DNA of 64,000 nucleotides from an uncultured Ruminiclostridium sp. (GCA_934490165.1 CAKSTB010000001.1:279591-343590); one strand, 5' to 3'. Numbered from the stretch's first letter, positions 1 to 8,797 are shown. The notes: generated from the sequence alone by a model not told the origin. Program-made: numbers and translations.

Positions 1-347
1 TCTGTCTTTCTGTCCTTGAAGCTGTCAATAAGATTACGCTCTATAGGCGAGATCTTCTTGGTAGCGTCAGCCATCATAAGTATAACGTCAACGTCTGTAA
101 CGCTCTCTCTTATTGATTTTAACATCTGGTCTGAAAGCTTGTTCTTCGCCTTATGCATACCGGGCGTATCTATGAACACATACTGCGTTTCACCCTTTGT
201 GAGTACGCCGTTTATTCTTGTTCTGGTAGTCTGCGGCTTATCGCTGACTATAGCTATCTTTTCCCCTACAAGATAATTTGTGAGAGTAGACTTTCCCGCG
301 TTAGGTCTGCCCGCAATCGCCACAAATACCGATTTTGGATTATTCAT
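1..347 (-). CDS. era: GTPase Era, N-terminal part (cut by window edge)
   Basis: Era is a GTPase that binds 16S rRNA and helps mature the 30S ribosomal subunit. Reading the reverse strand from an ATG at 347, the first 115 codons show the P-loop GRPNAGKS (residues 13-20), the switch region with TTRTRI, and the DTPG motif. The C-terminal KH domain lies outside the window. Its ATG overlaps the TGA of dgkA (ATGA), so translation is probably coupled. It is the last visible gene of the phoH-ybeY-dgkA-era operon, a common order in Firmicutes. Identification is firm from the G motifs plus the neighbours. Confidence 0.95.
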   Translation of the reverse strand, partial: MNNPKSVFVAIAGRPNAGKSTLTNYLVGEKIAIVSDKPQTTRTRINGVLTKGETQYVFIDTPGMHKAKNKLSDQMLKSIRESVTDVDVILMMADATKKISPIERNLIDSFKDRKT

Positions 348-823
348 TTATTCATCTTTCCTTTGATATTTCTTTTCTTTCCTTTTGCAACAAACAAAAA
401 CGCAAGGCAGGCAAAAGCCGCCAGCATAGCGAGGTTCCATATATCACCCGTAAAAAATCTGAATATAAGTACAAATTTTTCCGTGTCCCAGAAAAGCGTT
501 ATACCGATTATGACCGCGGCTATAGCTGTGATAAATACCGCGCCTGCGGCTACGTCCTTACCGACTTTGGCAAGCGCCGAGTACCCGGGTGAAACCTTAT
601 CTATCACGACTTCTATCGCGGTATTCATCATCTCGGCGGAAATCACGACAACGCAGGTGATTATCAGCAGTATAAACTGCTCTTTTGTGAAATTGTAAAA
701 CTGAGAAAGATACAGCACGCACATTGTAGCCACAATATGGATACGCATATTCATCTCATGGGTTATACAGAACCATATGCCTCTTGCCGCATATTTAAAG
801 CTGTTACCTAGTCTTTTAAACAC
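344..823 (-). CDS. dgkA: Diacylglycerol/undecaprenol kinase family protein DgkA
   Basis: A small integral membrane kinase of 159 residues. In Gram-positive bacteria this family phosphorylates undecaprenol and so recycles the lipid carrier of wall synthesis. The family signature is visible: SAEMMNTAIE followed by VGKDVAAGAV, which form the active site, and three to four hydrophobic segments. The start is GTG at 823, preceded by GGAGG five bases upstream. Its stop overlaps the era start and it follows ybeY by 13 bases. The tail after residue 105 (a fourth hydrophobic segment and a basic end) is a little longer than in Bacillus homologues of about 125 residues. Confidence 0.92.
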   Translation of the reverse strand: MFKRLGNSFKYAARGIWFCITHEMNMRIHIVATMCVLYLSQFYNFTKEQFILLIITCVVVISAEMMNTAIEVVIDKVSPGYSALAKVGKDVAAGAVFITAIAAVIIGITLFWDTEKFVLIFRFFTGDIWNLAMLAAFACLAFLFVAKGKKRNIKGKMNK

Positions 824-836
824 TTTATCCTCCGGG

Positions 837-1331
837 TCATTCCCGTGTGATCTTAAGGTTGTTCAGCACACGATCCTGAAGCTCCAGCATTACCTTTTCA
901 CCGTCCGGGTCGTCCTCGTGGTCGTATCCGAGCAGATGAAGAGTTGAATGTGTAGCTAAAAATCCAACCTCTCTTATCAGTGAATGTCCGTATTCAATAG
1001 CCTGTGCATGGGCTTTTTCCATTGAAATAACAATATCTCCGAGCATATATGCGCCGTTTTCGGGATTGATGTCATACTCGTCATACGCTCCGAGCGGGAA
1101 CGAAATTACATCCGTTACCTTGTTTTTGTCACGGAACTCCTTGTTTATACGCTTGATGCGCTCATTATCCACAAGAGTTACAGATACATCTGCATCTCCG
1201 ACAAAATCCGTAACTCTGAGCGTTTCCGCAATGCATTTTCTGATAACTGTGCGCAGTCCGTTAGGCACTTCTATAGCTTTTTGATTGTTCCTGAACGACA
1301 TATATATCTTCGGCATTTTTGTTTCTGACAT
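837..1331 (-). CDS. ybeY: Endoribonuclease YbeY (16S rRNA maturation)
   Basis: YbeY is a zinc-dependent single-strand endoribonuclease acting in 16S rRNA 3' maturation and ribosome quality control. The 164-residue product has the diagnostic metal triad: His128, His132 and His138 in HSTLHLLGYDHE. The upstream DVISFPLG and LGDIVIS strands are also typical. The start ATG at 1331 has GAGG about eight bases upstream. It sits 18 bases behind phoH and 13 before dgkA, an operon order that is conserved in Firmicutes. Confidence 0.95.
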   Translation of the reverse strand: MSETKMPKIYMSFRNNQKAIEVPNGLRTVIRKCIAETLRVTDFVGDADVSVTLVDNERIKRINKEFRDKNKVTDVISFPLGAYDEYDINPENGAYMLGDIVISMEKAHAQAIEYGHSLIREVGFLATHSTLHLLGYDHEDDPDGEKVMLELQDRVLNNLKITRE

Positions 1332-1349
1332 TTTTACATCCTCTTTATA

Positions 1350-2315
1350 TCACTGATTTTTCTTTCTTTCGTTGTACTGCTCATAGGCTCTTACAATATC
1401 CTGTACAAGTCTGTGACGTACCACGTCCTTTTCGGTGAAACGGTTTATCGCAATATCATCTATATTCTTCAGAATTTTTGTAGCTTCTACAAGACCCGAA
1501 CGCTTTGAATCGGGTAGATCTATCTGCGTCACATCGCCGGTTATAACCATCTTGCTGTTGAAGCCCAAACGTGTTAAAAACATCTTCATCTGCTCGGGAG
1601 TTGTATTCTGCGCTTCATCAAGAATGATAAAGCTGTCGTCAAGCGTTCTTCCTCGCATATATGCAAGCGGAGCTACCTCGATACAGCCACGCTCCATATT
1701 ACGCTGGAACGCCTCAGACCCCATCATGTCAAACAGTGCGTCATACAGCGGTCTTAAATACGGGTCGACCTTGTTCTGAAGATCACCCGGGAGAAATCCG
1801 AGCTTTTCGCCCGCTTCAACGGCGGGACGCGTAAGAATAATTCTCTGCACCTCGTGCGCCTTAAACGCTCTTACGGCAAGTGCTACCGCAAGATAAGTCT
1901 TACCTGTACCCGCAGGACCTACACCGAATACTATGGTATTTTTCTTTATGCTGTTTACATATTTGGACTGACCGACAGTTTTCGCCTTTATCGGCTTGCC
2001 TGTGTGACTGACGCAGATACAGTCTGAGGACAGCGCCTGTATTTCATCGCTCTTACCCTCGTTTATCATAGAGATCGCGTATCTTACGCTCTGGTCGGTA
2101 GGTGTTTCACCTTTTGAAGCTGTGGCGATCAGCGACTCTATAACCTCTGCCGCTTTTTCTACGGCGTTCTCATCGCCTTTTATCCGTATCTCATCATCAC
2201 GGCTGTATATTGAAACCTTATATTCCTTCTGGATAATATTGATATTCTCGTCAAAGTCACCGAAAACGGCGTGCATCAGGCTCATATCTGAAATATTAAC
2301 GGCTTTTTCTGTCAT
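1350..2315 (-). CDS. phoH: PhoH-like ATPase (YbeZ type)
   Basis: This is a 321-residue PhoH-family P-loop ATPase. Walker A is GPAGTGKT (residues 133-140) and Walker B is ILDEAQ (residues 231-236). The N-terminal 70 residues form the small KH-like domain usual in the family. PhoH/YbeZ proteins act with YbeY in ribosome or RNA metabolism; the exact reaction is unsettled. The gene is the first of the phoH-ybeY-dgkA-era operon and has a good promoter just upstream. The AAAGGA that could serve as its ribosome site is unusually far (about 14 bases) from the ATG. Confidence 0.93.
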   Translation of the reverse strand: MTEKAVNISDMSLMHAVFGDFDENINIIQKEYKVSIYSRDDEIRIKGDENAVEKAAEVIESLIATASKGETPTDQSVRYAISMINEGKSDEIQALSSDCICVSHTGKPIKAKTVGQSKYVNSIKKNTIVFGVGPAGTGKTYLAVALAVRAFKAHEVQRIILTRPAVEAGEKLGFLPGDLQNKVDPYLRPLYDALFDMMGSEAFQRNMERGCIEVAPLAYMRGRTLDDSFIILDEAQNTTPEQMKMFLTRLGFNSKMVITGDVTQIDLPDSKRSGLVEATKILKNIDDIAINRFTEKDVVRHRLVQDIVRAYEQYNERKKNQ

Positions 2316-2365
2316 TTATCGTGAGATATTCCTTTCAAAACTTAGAAATTTATCTATTCTATGCT

Positions 2366-2394
2366 AGTATACCACATTCCGGGCTTTATTTCAA
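2366..2394 (-). promoter_or_regulatory. Promoter of the phoH operon
   Basis: On the reverse strand TTGAAA (2394-2389) and TATACT (2371-2366) are separated by 17 bases, which is a good sigma-A promoter. The predicted start near 2359 leaves a leader of about 44 nt before phoH. It shows that phoH-ybeY-dgkA-era can be transcribed independently of yqfC-yqfD. Confidence 0.7.
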
Positions 2395-2411
2395 TACAAA
2401 TTTACGTCAAA

Positions 2412-3620
2412 TCAATATAAAACGGTGATAGGTTGCTTTACGCCGATACAGCGCTCAACTTTATATTTTATTATCATTTTTATTCCCTTTTCATCTGTTG
2501 TGATCTCTTTTTCATCTGAGAGTATCTTACAGTCGGAAAGGAAGTTCTCTTCGTAATCCTTTTTCTGCTTTTCAAGCTGTGACATTATGTCCTTGGAGGT
2601 ATATTTCACCGTTTCGGTTCTGAGCTTTGTGTATACGCCTTGCTTGTACTTATACGGAGTTTCCGCACCGAAAACCGAGATATTATAAGTATCCTCGCTG
2701 TAGCTGAACTCACTCATATCGTCTGCTGTATAATGCTCCCACGGAAGCGGCAAAGCGTAAGAGCTGAACATAAGGTAGGTAGAATAATACTTTTCATCGG
2801 TCTTTATCTGTCTAGTCTGCTCAAACGGCAGATAAAATTCTTCTGTCTGTTCGCACTGAGCCTTAAGCAGTCCGTCCGCGTGAACATAGACTATCCTGCC
2901 GCCATTGTCGTTTACCGTTCCGCTGATAAGAAGCTGACCTTTAACAACGCCGCTTCCGACTGTGGTCTGTAGCTTTCCTTTATAAATCTCCGTATAGATA
3001 AGCTGTCCGTCATAGTCGCTTATGACATTGCACGGCGTATTTATCGGAATATCGGCTTTCGGAGGATCATTTGTTTCCGCTGTTTTTATGTATACTCTGC
3101 TCCCCTCGCGCTCAACGCTTATCCACGACAGTTCTTTCAACTGCGACATAGCCGACAGCTCGCACACCTTTGTGTCAAACGATTTCACGCCGCACCCGGG
3201 AAGTAAGCCGTTGTCTTCCATAACAGCGCTTATCTCGGCATCGGAAAGTCGGGTGTTGCCCTCTATGTCTATCCTCCACACAAACTGCGACAGGAACACT
3301 ATCACGGCACAGCAACACAATGCTCCGACCACAAGCCCCCACCGCCTGCGATACGGATACAGTCGAAAGGCAAGTCCCTTTCGCTTTATCACCTTGAGCC
3401 TTACGCCGTTTTTCCGTGCAATCCTGCTCATTTTCAGATAACAATTTGGTTTTACGACTGCTGTAAACCCTGCCGTCTGCTGAGTGATAGCATATATCTG
3501 TATATCCTCCGATATAAGACCGCTGATGAATTTTTCCTGAAAGCCGCCTATACCCTTAACCGTTATATAGGTTGCGGGAAAGCCCGATTTTATCTTCTTA
3601 TTCTTTTTATTTTTCTTCAT
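2412..3620 (-). CDS. yqfD: Sporulation protein YqfD
   Basis: A 402-residue protein of the YqfD family, found in spore-forming Firmicutes and expressed in the mother cell in Bacillus. The sequence has a lysine-rich N terminus, a soluble region, one transmembrane helix near residue 100 (GLVVGALCCCAVIVFL) and a long extracytoplasmic part starting with the FVWRIDIEGNTRLSD strand. Its start overlaps the yqfC stop by four bases (ATGA). The yqfC-yqfD pair next to phoH is the classical arrangement; yqfF/pgpH, often between yqfD and phoH, is missing here. Confidence 0.9.
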   Translation of the reverse strand: MKKNKKNKKIKSGFPATYITVKGIGGFQEKFISGLISEDIQIYAITQQTAGFTAVVKPNCYLKMSRIARKNGVRLKVIKRKGLAFRLYPYRRRWGLVVGALCCCAVIVFLSQFVWRIDIEGNTRLSDAEISAVMEDNGLLPGCGVKSFDTKVCELSAMSQLKELSWISVEREGSRVYIKTAETNDPPKADIPINTPCNVISDYDGQLIYTEIYKGKLQTTVGSGVVKGQLLISGTVNDNGGRIVYVHADGLLKAQCEQTEEFYLPFEQTRQIKTDEKYYSTYLMFSSYALPLPWEHYTADDMSEFSYSEDTYNISVFGAETPYKYKQGVYTKLRTETVKYTSKDIMSQLEKQKKDYEENFLSDCKILSDEKEITTDEKGIKMIIKYKVERCIGVKQPITVLY

Positions 3621-3904
3621 AGTTCCTCCGAATTGTGTCCTGTATTTTCTTCAAAGCCTATAGAATGTATCCTGCCGTATATCTTCACGCTGTCAGCGCC
3701 GAAGTTCTTTAATCTCAGCTCCAGTCCGACTATTCTGAGTAAACCGCAAGGTATCTCAAGCTCTATCATATTGTCGCCGAAGCCCGTGACCTTTCTGCAA
3801 CACTCTATTTCAATAAAATTGTTATCCTTTATCGTTATGTAGGAATGACTGCGTGTTTTGTCTTTCAGCTGTTCATATTTGCCGGCAAGCTTGTTTACAT
3901 TCAT
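3617..3904 (-). CDS. yqfC: Sporulation protein YqfC
   Basis: A 95-residue beta-rich protein of the YqfC family, typically encoded directly before yqfD in spore-forming Firmicutes and of unknown biochemical role. The characteristic ITIKDNNFIEIECCRK and ENCR-like beta strands followed by LRIVGLELRLKNFGADSV match the family. The start at 3904 has GGGGAGGAG four bases upstream. It is divergent from ylbJ with only 62 bases between them, so both may share a control region. Confidence 0.88.
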   Translation of the reverse strand: MNVNKLAGKYEQLKDKTRSHSYITIKDNNFIEIECCRKVTGFGDNMIELEIPCGLLRIVGLELRLKNFGADSVKIYGRIHSIGFEENTGHNSEEL

Positions 3905-3966
3905 TTTTCTCCTCCCCTTTCATATAATCTATATGCAGGTCCGGATAAAAAAGAAGTGAGGCGTTT

Positions 3967-4998
3967 ATGAAAAGGAAAAAAGCGATCATTATATTTTCCG
4001 CGCTGTCGGCACTTATGATCGGCATATTGCTGATAGCCGACAGTGCCGGAACAGCCGACACGATAAAGCGATGCATATATGTCTGCCTTGACAGCCTGAT
4101 ACCGTCGCTGTTTTGCTTTATGGTGTTCTCGTCACTGCTTATAAAAAGCGGAATAGGAGAAATTCTGTTCACTCCGCTGTGGTATATAACGAAATTCATA
4201 CTTCACCTTGACAGAAAGATGTTCTGCGTTTTTCTGCTCAGTCAGATAGGCGGTTATCCTGTCGGAGTGAAGCTTCTGAGCGAACTTACAGACGGCAGTA
4301 AAGAATATAACAAAGAATGCAACACGGCGCTTTGCTATTGCTATAACAGCGGTCCTGCATTCGTTGTGGGAATTGTCGGCATAGGGCTATACGGCGATGT
4401 AAAAGCCGGGCTTATTGTATTTCTGTCGTGTCTTGCGGCAAATTTCACAGCCGCAGTTATTATGAATATCCGCCGAAAGCCGCTAAGCGGGGGCGATATG
4501 CAGTTCTCTCTGTCGGGAAAAGATATCACAGCGTGTCTTACCGGTGCGGCTAAGGCACTTATGAGCATCGCGCTTGCGGTTCTTCTGTTCAACACGGCAA
4601 CAGAGCTTGCAGGCTATGTAATAAGCAATCTGACGGGTTTTGAGCTGCCTGATATAATAAAAGCCATAGTCGAAATAACCAATATCAAATCATCGGGTGT
4701 GATTTATTCTTTGCCGATAGTCACGGCACTTATATCTTTCGGAGGATTATGCGTTATTTATCAGCTGTGTGCATTGTCGGCTTTCAGGATAGATATGTTG
4801 CGGTTTATACTGTCAAGAGCGGTTATATCCGCATTGGCGGCACTGGTATGCTTTGCTGTCGTCAGCCTTGACAGCTACAATCCGGCAATAAATGTATTCG
4901 CATACGCAACCGATACAATGATAACCGACCCGTTGCTACTGCTTTGCATTGCGGGAATGACTTTTATCCTGCTCAAAAACACGGAAAAATCAAATTAA
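3967..4998 (+). CDS. ylbJ: YlbJ-like sporulation integral membrane protein
   Basis: A 343-residue polytopic membrane protein. Two blocks typical of the YlbJ/nucleoside-recognition (Gate) family are visible: SQIGGYPVGVKLL near residue 90 and CYCYNSGPAFVVG near residue 125. About eight hydrophobic segments follow one another along the chain. In Bacillus YlbJ is a sporulation protein linked to spore cortex or dipicolinate handling. The position, divergent from yqfC-yqfD, supports a sporulation role. The function in this organism is inferred from family and context only. Confidence 0.75.
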   Translation: MKRKKAIIIFSALSALMIGILLIADSAGTADTIKRCIYVCLDSLIPSLFCFMVFSSLLIKSGIGEILFTPLWYITKFILHLDRKMFCVFLLSQIGGYPVGVKLLSELTDGSKEYNKECNTALCYCYNSGPAFVVGIVGIGLYGDVKAGLIVFLSCLAANFTAAVIMNIRRKPLSGGDMQFSLSGKDITACLTGAAKALMSIALAVLLFNTATELAGYVISNLTGFELPDIIKAIVEITNIKSSGVIYSLPIVTALISFGGLCVIYQLCALSAFRIDMLRFILSRAVISALAALVCFAVVSLDSYNPAINVFAYATDTMITDPLLLLCIAGMTFILLKNTEKSN

Positions 4999-5029
4999 GA
5001 TAAAAATTTTCAAAGTATCGCCGTGTATG

Positions 5030-5058
5030 TTGACACCGACTTGATTTTATGTTATAAT
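5030..5058 (+). promoter_or_regulatory. Consensus sigma-A promoter of the 70-residue Cys protein
   Basis: TTGACA (5030-5035), a 17-base spacer and TATAAT (5053-5058) form a fully consensus promoter. It fixes the start of the downstream gene at 5116, because any longer reading frame would begin before the transcript. The stretch after the -35 (CCGACTT) and before the -10 (GT) is the same as in the promoters carried by the repeat array at 38820-39168. Confidence 0.85.
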
Positions 5059-5115
5059 TACGGTAAATATAGTGACACTGAAAATCAGTGCGAATTTCGT
5101 AAGGTGGTGTTTTAT

Positions 5116-5328
5116 ATGAAAAAGAAACTGTTTGGAAACAATATCAAGCCTTCCTGCAAATACTGTGAGCTTGGCACCGCTATGGGTGACGATAAAATTC
5201 AGTGCTCGAAGTTCGGTGCTGTAAAGTCTTACGATTCCTGCAAGAAGTTTGTATATTCTCCCCTCAAGCGTATCCCGAAGAAGGAAATACAGCTTGCAAA
5301 CTCAGATGTAAACAATATCAATTTCTGA
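5116..5328 (+). CDS. Small four-cysteine protein, function unknown
   Basis: A 70-residue basic protein: four cysteines arranged as CKYC, CSKFG and SCKKF, then a proline/lysine-rich stretch KRIPKKEIQ. The spacing suggests a small metal (zinc) knuckle or a treble-clef remnant, but I do not recognise a named family. The start ATG at 5116 has AAGGTGGTG seven bases upstream, and a perfect promoter precedes it. It is monocistronic, bounded by a terminator at 5353-5387. A strong promoter on such a small gene suggests an abundant product. Confidence 0.7.
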   Translation: MKKKLFGNNIKPSCKYCELGTAMGDDKIQCSKFGAVKSYDSCKKFVYSPLKRIPKKEIQLANSDVNNINF

Positions 5329-5352
5329 TAAAAACAGATACTTAAAATTTCA

Positions 5353-5387
5353 GCCGTGACCCGTAATAAGGGTTTACGGCTTTTCTT
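5353..5387 (+). terminator. Rho-independent terminator
   Basis: GCCGTGACCC and GGGTTTACGGC pair around a short loop and are followed by TTTTCTTTT. It closes the small Cys-protein transcript. Confidence 0.75.
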
Positions 5388-5500
5388 TTGCGCAAATTTC
5401 CATATCATAATGCCTTTTACAAGCTGTTTACGCTGTTTCAGCCATAATACGCCGCATAAAAACGTGCACAAAATGTAACTGTATCAAGCAGAAAAAAGCA

Positions 5501-5529
5501 TTGTCGCGTTTGGCATTCGGTGGTATAGT
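5501..5529 (+). promoter_or_regulatory. Promoter of first solute-binding lipoprotein
   Basis: TTGTCG (5501-5506), 17 bases, TATAGT (5524-5529). The leader to the start codon is about 35 nt. No operator-like palindrome is evident here, unlike the second copy. Confidence 0.6.
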
Positions 5530-5570
5530 ATAAATAAAGTTAAACCCGATATAAAAATTTGGAGGTATTT

Positions 5571-7007
5571 ATGGTAAGTTTTAAACGAATACTCGCAGGT
5601 GTTATGTCCGGTGTTACGGCTGTTTCACTTGCCGCCTGCTCAAACAGTGCGACAAGCGGCTCGGGCGCAGGTTCAGGTGACACAACAAATACAAGTACAG
5701 AAACAACTATCGATGACGAGATAGAAAACCCTGTAAGTGTCGGCGACATAAGCATTGACGCAGGCGAAGAGGTAGAACCTGCCGAACTTGAATATCTCGG
5801 TTGCTACGATATCACAACAGCAGGTGACGTAAAGCCGTCATATAAGTATTTCTCCGAAAATTACGGCTGTACAATAAAGTGCACGATAGTAGGCTCACTG
5901 CAAATTCAGGAAAAGCTTACAACGGCAATTTCCTCCGGTGAATCTCCCGACCTCGTTGACTATGCTGATAATACATTCCCTCTGCTTATGTCAAAGAATA
6001 TGTACACTCCGCTTGAAGAATATATGGATCTTTCAGCACCCCAGTGGTCAGGACTTGAGCAGTACATAAATCAGTACAAGTGGGGCGGCAAGAACTATTA
6101 TTACCCCTGGGCATATAATGTAGCTCCTTACTTCCTTATCTATAACAGAGCTGTATTCGAGCAGATCGGTATTGAAGACCCCAAGCTTCTTTATGACAGA
6201 GGCGAGTGGACATGGGAGGCTATGAAGGACGATATCCGCAAGTTCATAGACTCAGATCCCGATGGCAAGAGAACAGGTCTTTACGGCGCAATGCAGTACT
6301 CTGCACAGTCGTTCATCAACAGTACGGGTACTCCCTTAATAACTATCGATGAGAGCGGCAAACTTGTACAGAACTTTGATAATGCAAACGTTGACAGAGC
6401 CGCTAACTTTATGCAGGAAATGAAAAAAGAAGGACTTGCCTCATTCCAGGAAGGCATTATAGATGTTGATACAACTCCTATGCTTGAGGGTACAGCGGCA
6501 TTCCAGTGTATGGGCGAATGGATAATCTCCGGCTTTGCAAGAGCAATGCTCAAGGACGACAGCCTTGACTACTTCTTTGTTCCGTTCCCGAGAGATGTTG
6601 AAGCTGATGAATATTACTATCCTATAACCACATTCGGTTATCTTGTTCCCGCAGGTTCAAAATACGCTAAGCAGGCTTCTGTATTCATCAACTGTTGCCG
6701 TCTGAGCAACACGGACGAAGACCTGAAAGCTACCACAAAGGAAAGCATAATGAGAAGCAAGAAATACACAGATGAAATGTATGATTTCCTATACAGCTTC
6801 AAAGAACCCGCAAACTTCCACTGTGTAGTAGACAACCCCTATGGTCTTGACGAAACAACCGGTCAGATAGTAAAGGATATCCTCGGCAATACACTGTTTG
6901 ATATCCAGAGTGACTACTCGGGTCAGTCATGGACTCAGATGAGAGAAGCAAATATCGGTGCGATCAGCAAGCAGATAGAATATTATAACGGACTGCTCGC
7001 TCAGTAA
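5571..7007 (+). CDS. Extracellular solute-binding lipoprotein (ABC family 1), copy 1
   Basis: A 478-residue substrate-binding protein of the carbohydrate ABC-transporter type. The N terminus has a lipoprotein signal ending in the lipobox LAAC, followed by a Ser/Thr/Gly-rich linker of about 40 residues. The mature part contains features of family 1 binding proteins, such as GESPDLVDYADNTFPLL and KNYYYPWAYNVAPYFLIYN. The ATG at 5571 is preferred because GGAGG ends six bases before it. It is closely similar to the next gene. No permease or ATPase gene is adjacent, so the partner transporter must be elsewhere. The ligand cannot be told from sequence; a sugar is likely. Confidence 0.85.
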   Translation: MVSFKRILAGVMSGVTAVSLAACSNSATSGSGAGSGDTTNTSTETTIDDEIENPVSVGDISIDAGEEVEPAELEYLGCYDITTAGDVKPSYKYFSENYGCTIKCTIVGSLQIQEKLTTAISSGESPDLVDYADNTFPLLMSKNMYTPLEEYMDLSAPQWSGLEQYINQYKWGGKNYYYPWAYNVAPYFLIYNRAVFEQIGIEDPKLLYDRGEWTWEAMKDDIRKFIDSDPDGKRTGLYGAMQYSAQSFINSTGTPLITIDESGKLVQNFDNANVDRAANFMQEMKKEGLASFQEGIIDVDTTPMLEGTAAFQCMGEWIISGFARAMLKDDSLDYFFVPFPRDVEADEYYYPITTFGYLVPAGSKYAKQASVFINCCRLSNTDEDLKATTKESIMRSKKYTDEMYDFLYSFKEPANFHCVVDNPYGLDETTGQIVKDILGNTLFDIQSDYSGQSWTQMREANIGAISKQIEYYNGLLAQ

Positions 7008-7026
7008 AAATAATTCAATAACACAA

Positions 7027-7058
7027 GCCCCCTGTAAACTGCCTACAGGGGGCGTTTT
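7027..7058 (+). terminator. Strong terminator between the two binding-protein genes
   Basis: A perfect ten-base-pair stem GCCCCCTGTA/TACAGGGGGC with a seven-base loop is followed by GTTTTAG. It means the two paralogues are separate transcription units. Confidence 0.85.
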
Positions 7059-7196
7059 AGCTAATAAAGTAAATCTTAAAATTGTTCCATTAAACGGGCT
7101 ATTTTATGCGGTTTTTTAGCTTACTTTTTTGATTTTCGTATGTTGCATTATGCACATTGCACAATTTTTTCGAGTCAACTTTGACTAAAATGTGAA

Positions 7197-7225
7197 TTGA
7201 ATAAATGTACTTATTGTGATAAAAT
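7197..7225 (+). promoter_or_regulatory. Promoter of second solute-binding lipoprotein
   Basis: TTGAAT (7197-7202), 17 bases, TAAAAT (7220-7225). An alternative -35 TTGACT lies at 7181-7186 but has no good -10 at the right distance. Confidence 0.55.
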
Positions 7226-7240
7226 CAAAGGAAAGATGTG

Positions 7241-7254
7241 TGTAAACGATTGCA
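7241..7254 (+). promoter_or_regulatory. cre/LacI-family operator-like palindrome
   Basis: TGTAAACGATTGCA matches the catabolite-response element consensus TGWAARCGYTWNCW at 13 of 14 positions, with a central CG dyad. It lies just downstream of the predicted transcription start and upstream of the ribosome site of the second binding protein, a position where CcpA or another LacI-family repressor would block transcription. Confidence 0.55.
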
Positions 7255-7278
7255 ACACATTACATTATGGAGGTTTTT

Positions 7279-8727
7279 ATGATCAATTTCAAAAGAATAC
7301 TCGCAGGAGTAATGGCAGCCGCTACTGCTGTTTCACTTGCGGCGTGCTCTAACAGCGGAACAAGCACAACAGCTCCTACAGCTTCCGATGACAGCAACAC
7401 GAGCACAGAAACAACTATCGATGACGAGATAGACAACCCCGTCAGTGTAGGCGACATAAGCTTAAACGCCGGTGAAGAAGTAGAGCCTGCAGAGCTCAAA
7501 TATCTCGGTTGCTATGACATTACTACCGCAGGCGACGTAAAGCCCGCATACAAGTATTTCTCAGAGAACTACGGCTGTACGATCAAGTGCACAATAGTAG
7601 GCTCGCTTCAGATACTTGAAAAGCTGACAACAGCTATTTCTTCAGGCGAGTCACCTGACCTTGTTGACTATGCGGACAACACATTCCCGCTTATCATGTC
7701 AAAGAATATGTACACTCCTCTTGATGAGTATATCGACCTCTCTGCTCCGCAGTGGTCAGGCCTTGATCAGTACATTAACAAGTACAAGTGGAACGGTAAG
7801 AACTACTACTACCCCTGGGCTTACAACGTTTCGCCCTACTTCCTTATCTACAACCGCGGCGTATTCGAGCAGATCGGCATAGACGATCCCAAGGAGCTTT
7901 ACGACAAGGGCGAATGGACATGGGATACAATGACAGACTGCATACGCAAGTTCATCGACTCAGATTCAGACGGCGCAAGAACAGGTCTTTACGGTGCAAC
8001 AGCTTATACTGCCCATGCATTTATCGATACAACGGGTACTCCCCTTATTGAGATCGGCGATGACGGCAAGCTCATAAGCAACTTCAACAATGCAAACGTT
8101 GACAGAGCCGCTAACTTTATGCAGACACTCAAGAAGGAAGGTCTTGCAAAGTTCCAGGAAGGCGTTATAGACATAGATGAAGATCCTATCGTTTCGGGTA
8201 CAGCGGCATTCCAGGGCATGGGCGAATGGATCATCACAAACTATGCAAGAAAGATGACGAAAGACGACAACCTTGACATCTTCTTCGTTCCGATTCCCAG
8301 AGATCCCGAAGCAGATAACTACTACTACTCAATGTCAGCTTTCGGTTATCTTGTTCCCGCAGGTTCAAAGAACGCTAAGCAGGCTTCTGTATTCATCAAC
8401 TGCTGCCGTCTGAGCAACACAGATGAGGATCTTAAGGCTACAACAAAGACAAGTATTATGAAGAACAAGAAGTATACCGATGAACAGTACGACTTCCTGT
8501 ACAGCTTCAAGGATGTATCAAACTTCAATGCAGTCGTTGATGAACCTTACGGACTTGACGAAACAACAGGTCAGATAATCAAGGATATCCTCGGCAACAC
8601 ACTGTTTGACCTCCAGAGCGAAACATACGCAGGTCAGTCATGGACACAGATGCGTGAGGCTAACATAGGCTCGATCAACAAGCAGATCGAATACTACAAC
8701 GGACTTATCTCAAGCGGTAACTCCTGA
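7279..8727 (+). CDS. Extracellular solute-binding lipoprotein (ABC family 1), copy 2
   Basis: A 482-residue paralogue of the preceding gene, nearly colinear from the lipobox (LAAC) to the C-terminal GQSWTQMREANIG. Most residues are the same, with differences concentrated in the linker and a few surface stretches. The ATG at 7279 is chosen because GGAGG precedes it at five to nine bases; an in-frame ATG at 7267 overlaps that ribosome site. It has its own promoter and a cre-like operator, so it is probably subject to carbon control that copy 1 lacks. No transporter membrane genes are nearby. Confidence 0.85.
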   Translation: MINFKRILAGVMAAATAVSLAACSNSGTSTTAPTASDDSNTSTETTIDDEIDNPVSVGDISLNAGEEVEPAELKYLGCYDITTAGDVKPAYKYFSENYGCTIKCTIVGSLQILEKLTTAISSGESPDLVDYADNTFPLIMSKNMYTPLDEYIDLSAPQWSGLDQYINKYKWNGKNYYYPWAYNVSPYFLIYNRGVFEQIGIDDPKELYDKGEWTWDTMTDCIRKFIDSDSDGARTGLYGATAYTAHAFIDTTGTPLIEIGDDGKLISNFNNANVDRAANFMQTLKKEGLAKFQEGVIDIDEDPIVSGTAAFQGMGEWIITNYARKMTKDDNLDIFFVPIPRDPEADNYYYSMSAFGYLVPAGSKNAKQASVFINCCRLSNTDEDLKATTKTSIMKNKKYTDEQYDFLYSFKDVSNFNAVVDEPYGLDETTGQIIKDILGNTLFDLQSETYAGQSWTQMREANIGSINKQIEYYNGLISSGNS

Positions 8728-8750
8728 GTACAGTAACCTATAAATAATTA

Positions 8751-8780
8751 TAACCGCAGCTTTCGGGTTGCGGTTATTTT
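8751..8780 (+). terminator. Terminator of second binding-protein gene
   Basis: TAACCGCA and TGCGGTTA form an eight-base-pair stem around a ten-base loop, followed by TTTTAT. Confidence 0.7.
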
Positions 8781-8797
8781 ATATGTTTTAACATAGC

